Source of the DNA: Leucobacter sp. UCMA 4100
GTDB lineage: Bacteria; Actinomycetota; Actinomycetes; Actinomycetales; Microbacteriaceae
Length of the DNA: 64,000 nucleotides
Direction: 5' to 3'
Assembly (NCBI RefSeq): GCF_027853335.1
Contig: NZ_JAFEUS010000002.1
Span: forward strand, 124,001-188,000
Shown: piece after piece, positions 62,552 to 64,000 of the stretch
Layout: every line of letters starts with the position of its first letter
How positions within the stretch are numbered: position 1 is the stretch's first letter
The notes under the pieces: generated by a model
Seen by the model: only the letters and a program-made list of their open reading frames with translations
What the model was told of the DNA's origin: nothing
The model's database searches: none
Program-made: the position numbers and the translations under genes

Positions 62552-63034
62552 CTACGCTTCGCTCGTACCGTCGAGCGTGGCAAAGAGGGTCACCCACGTT
62601 GCCACCATGGCTGGCTTATCGGTGTGCTTGAGCTCAATAACATTGTTCGTCGTCACGAGCACACGCCCGTCTGGTCGCTCGTCAACCTTCTCCAGCGTTG
62701 CGACGCAGCGCAGCTCTTCGCCGACGAAAACCGGGTGCGTAAAACGAACGCGATCCATCCCATAGTTAAATCCATAGATACCAGGCTCACGCACCGGGCT
62801 GTTGTTGAAGTGGAACATCGTGAGCATGCTCGTCAGTAGGAAGCCATCGACGAGGGTACTACCGAGCGGATTGTTCTTGCTCGCGGTCAGATCAGCGTGG
62901 TCGGGATCGAGGTAGGTCGAGTAAGCAAACTGCGCGAGGTGTTGCTCGTCAATCGTCATCCACGGAGAGGTAAAGAACGTCTCGCCCACGTGCTGCGCGA
63001 TGGTAGCGAGGGTCATTTCAGGCTTGTGCGACAC
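62552..63034 (-). CDS. MaoC-like (R-hydratase) hot-dog dehydratase
   Basis: A 160-residue hot-dog protein. YSTYLDPDHADL near 38-49 resembles the hydratase-2 motif with Asp and His. GSTLVDGFLLTSML follows, and FNYGMDRVRFTHPVFVGEEL is the second half. It is expected to hydrate enoyl-CoA compounds. The GTG at 63034 is six bases after GGAG; TTG 63046 is an alternative. First gene of an operon with an AMP-ligase and an MFS transporter. Confidence 0.82.
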   Translation of the reverse strand: MSHKPEMTLATIAQHVGETFFTSPWMTIDEQHLAQFAYSTYLDPDHADLTASKNNPLGSTLVDGFLLTSMLTMFHFNNSPVREPGIYGFNYGMDRVRFTHPVFVGEELRCVATLEKVDERPDGRVLVTTNNVIELKHTDKPAMVATWVTLFATLDGTSEA

Positions 63035-63069
63035 TGCATTCTCCAAACGTAAGTAATTATTTAGCTTTC

Positions 63070-63098
63070 AGTATTGACCGGTTGGACATTGTTGTCAA
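63070..63098 (-). promoter_or_regulatory. Promoter of MaoC-ligase-MFS operon
   Basis: Minus-strand TTGACA (63098-63093), 17 nt, AATACT (63075-63070). The spacer holds TTGACCGGTTGGACA, an imperfect dyad round ACCGGT, a candidate site for the divergent TetR protein. Confidence 0.6.
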
Positions 63099-63145
63099 GC
63101 CGTGGTGAAATGAAGCGGTAGCTGTTTCCAAGGAGCCCCACCCGG

Positions 63146-63775
63146 ATGACCCACAAACCCCACGCACCGAGGCGTGAACCCCAGCAGGCGCGAGGCAAAG
63201 CCGCCGTCGAGTCAATCAAACGAGCAACAGCAGAACTGCTCGAGGCATCAGGGTTCGAGGGGCTCACGACGCAGATCATCGCAGACAAAGCGGGCATTAA
63301 CGTCGCAACCCTGTACCGCTACTACCCCAACAAATTTGCCGTCGTGAGAGAGATCGCCGAGACCATTGAGCAGGAGCGCCTCATCTCGTCGATCGAACAC
63401 TTGAAGGGGCTCAGCGACACCGACGACTGGCGCGGGCTCATTCAGGAGACACTCACAACCCTCATCAACCTGCGCGAAACCAGGCCTGGCGCGAGGGCCA
63501 TCAGAAGAGCCCTCCAATCATCACCCGAGCTCTGGGACATCGAGCATCAGATGCTCCACAACACCGCGAACGAGCTCGCCTGCGTATTCGTTTCGGTCGG
63601 CGCAAACCTCACCGAGACCCGCGCGCACAGCATCGCCCTCATCATCGTCGCAACGGTCACGCACCTGCTTGACGTCTCACACGACGTTGAAACCAATGGA
63701 GCCGAGCTCCGAGAAGAGATGGGGCTGCTCATCGAGCGCTATCTTGCCCCGTACCTCGACACAGTCAGTGCCTAA
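63146..63775 (+). CDS. TetR family regulator
   Basis: A 209-residue repressor. The HTH (GLTTQIIADKAGINVATLYRYYPNKFAVV, about 40-68) is followed by an all-helical ligand domain. AAGGAG lies ten bases before the ATG. It is divergent from the MaoC-ligase-MFS operon, so it probably senses an acyl-CoA or acid handled by it, in the manner of FadR- or KstR-type TetR proteins. Confidence 0.9.
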   Translation: MTHKPHAPRREPQQARGKAAVESIKRATAELLEASGFEGLTTQIIADKAGINVATLYRYYPNKFAVVREIAETIEQERLISSIEHLKGLSDTDDWRGLIQETLTTLINLRETRPGARAIRRALQSSPELWDIEHQMLHNTANELACVFVSVGANLTETRAHSIALIIVATVTHLLDVSHDVETNGAELREEMGLLIERYLAPYLDTVSA

Positions 63776-63796
63776 GCACCAAAAGGTCGAACTCGC

Positions 63797-64000
63797 TCAG
63801 CCCTCGAGGTTATCTTCGCCAGGCAACCAGCTCAGGCCAGGAACACCCCAGCCGTTCTTGCGCTGTGCCTTCTGTGCACCACGGCTATCGGGGTGCACAA
63901 GACGGTCAACGTACAACAGACCGTTCAAATGGTCGTATTCGTGCTGGAAGATGCGAGCGAACCAACCGCTCGCCTCGATCTCAAAGAATTCACCGTCGAG
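63797..64000 (-). CDS. def: Peptide deformylase, C-terminal part
   Basis: The last 67 residues of a deformylase that removes the N-formyl group from new proteins. The metal-binding [16 protein letters not shown] near the window edge is diagnostic, followed by a C-terminal extension ending [16 protein letters not shown]. The 5' part lies beyond the right edge. Confidence 0.95.
   Translation of the reverse strand, partial: LDGEFFEIEASGWFARIFQHEYDHLNGLLYVDRLVHPDSRGAQKAQRKNGWGVPGLSWLPGEDNLEG

Overview
The window reads as chromosomal DNA from a high-GC actinobacterium, most likely a member of the Microbacteriaceae (Leucobacter-like; the genus is a guess). The reasons are gene content and order. 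There is a mycothiol redox gene (mycothione reductase) and a homologue of the mycothiol-dependent oxidoreductase Rv2466c. The blocks era/corC-like/ybeY/phoH, rsmE/dnaJ2/hrcA, hemW/lepA/rpsT/holA/comEC/comEA and nei/rpiB/Rv2466c-like/pepN/trHbO resemble those of Mycobacterium tuberculosis. GTG starts and 4-nt stop/start overlaps are frequent. At least a dozen genes have a TANNNT box 6-7 nt before the start codon, which is the signature of leaderless mRNAs.

Layout. 1-1.25 kb: start of leuA with a leucine-rich leader peptide and an attenuator, divergent from a DUF2207 membrane protein. 3.05-13.8 kb: a long minus-strand housekeeping block (era, CNNM/CBS protein, ybeY, phoH, HIT, rsmE, dnaJ, hrcA with a CIRCE operator, hemW, DUF1990, lepA). 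13.9-18.8 kb: rpsT, an intergenic nested palindrome, holA, comEC and comEA. 18.9-21 kb: a flavoprotein monooxygenase divergent from a CGNR-type zinc-finger protein with a shared dyad operator. 21-25.6 kb: leuS, pabB and divergent pabC. 25.6-31.5 kb: cydABDC (cytochrome bd and its ABC exporter). 31.6-41.3 kb: App1-like phosphatase plus FUSC protein, nei-rpiB-DsbA-like, pepN, mscS, truncated haemoglobin and an MFS transporter.

41.4-64 kb is more accessory. It holds trmB, tRNA-Arg(UCU) and a sortase-anchored thioester-domain adhesin. Next come a TetR/DUF1992 pair, a TetR-EamA operon with a 24-bp palindrome, a divergent YrdC-domain protein and a stand-alone SIP_C-domain protein. A two-gene operon then pairs a MmgE/PrpD enzyme with a ComA-like (phosphosulfolactate synthase family) enzyme. 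A MocR regulator, a LysE exporter, hrpB, a SAP-like small protein, mtr, a DUF2871 protein and a septum-formation-type lipoprotein follow. The window closes with a MaoC/AMP-ligase/MFS operon divergent from a TetR gene, and the 3' end of def.

The strongest candidate for an undescribed system is the PrpD/ComA-like operon at 49.4-51.7 kb. It sits behind an unusually elaborate promoter that includes a 26-bp near-perfect palindrome over the -35 box, and beside a MocR/LysE pair whose spacer carries a half-site differing from it at one base. Other points of interest are the leuA attenuator with a leaderless leader peptide, the thioester adhesin, the nested REP-like palindrome downstream of rpsT, and the tight operator architecture of several regulator/target pairs.
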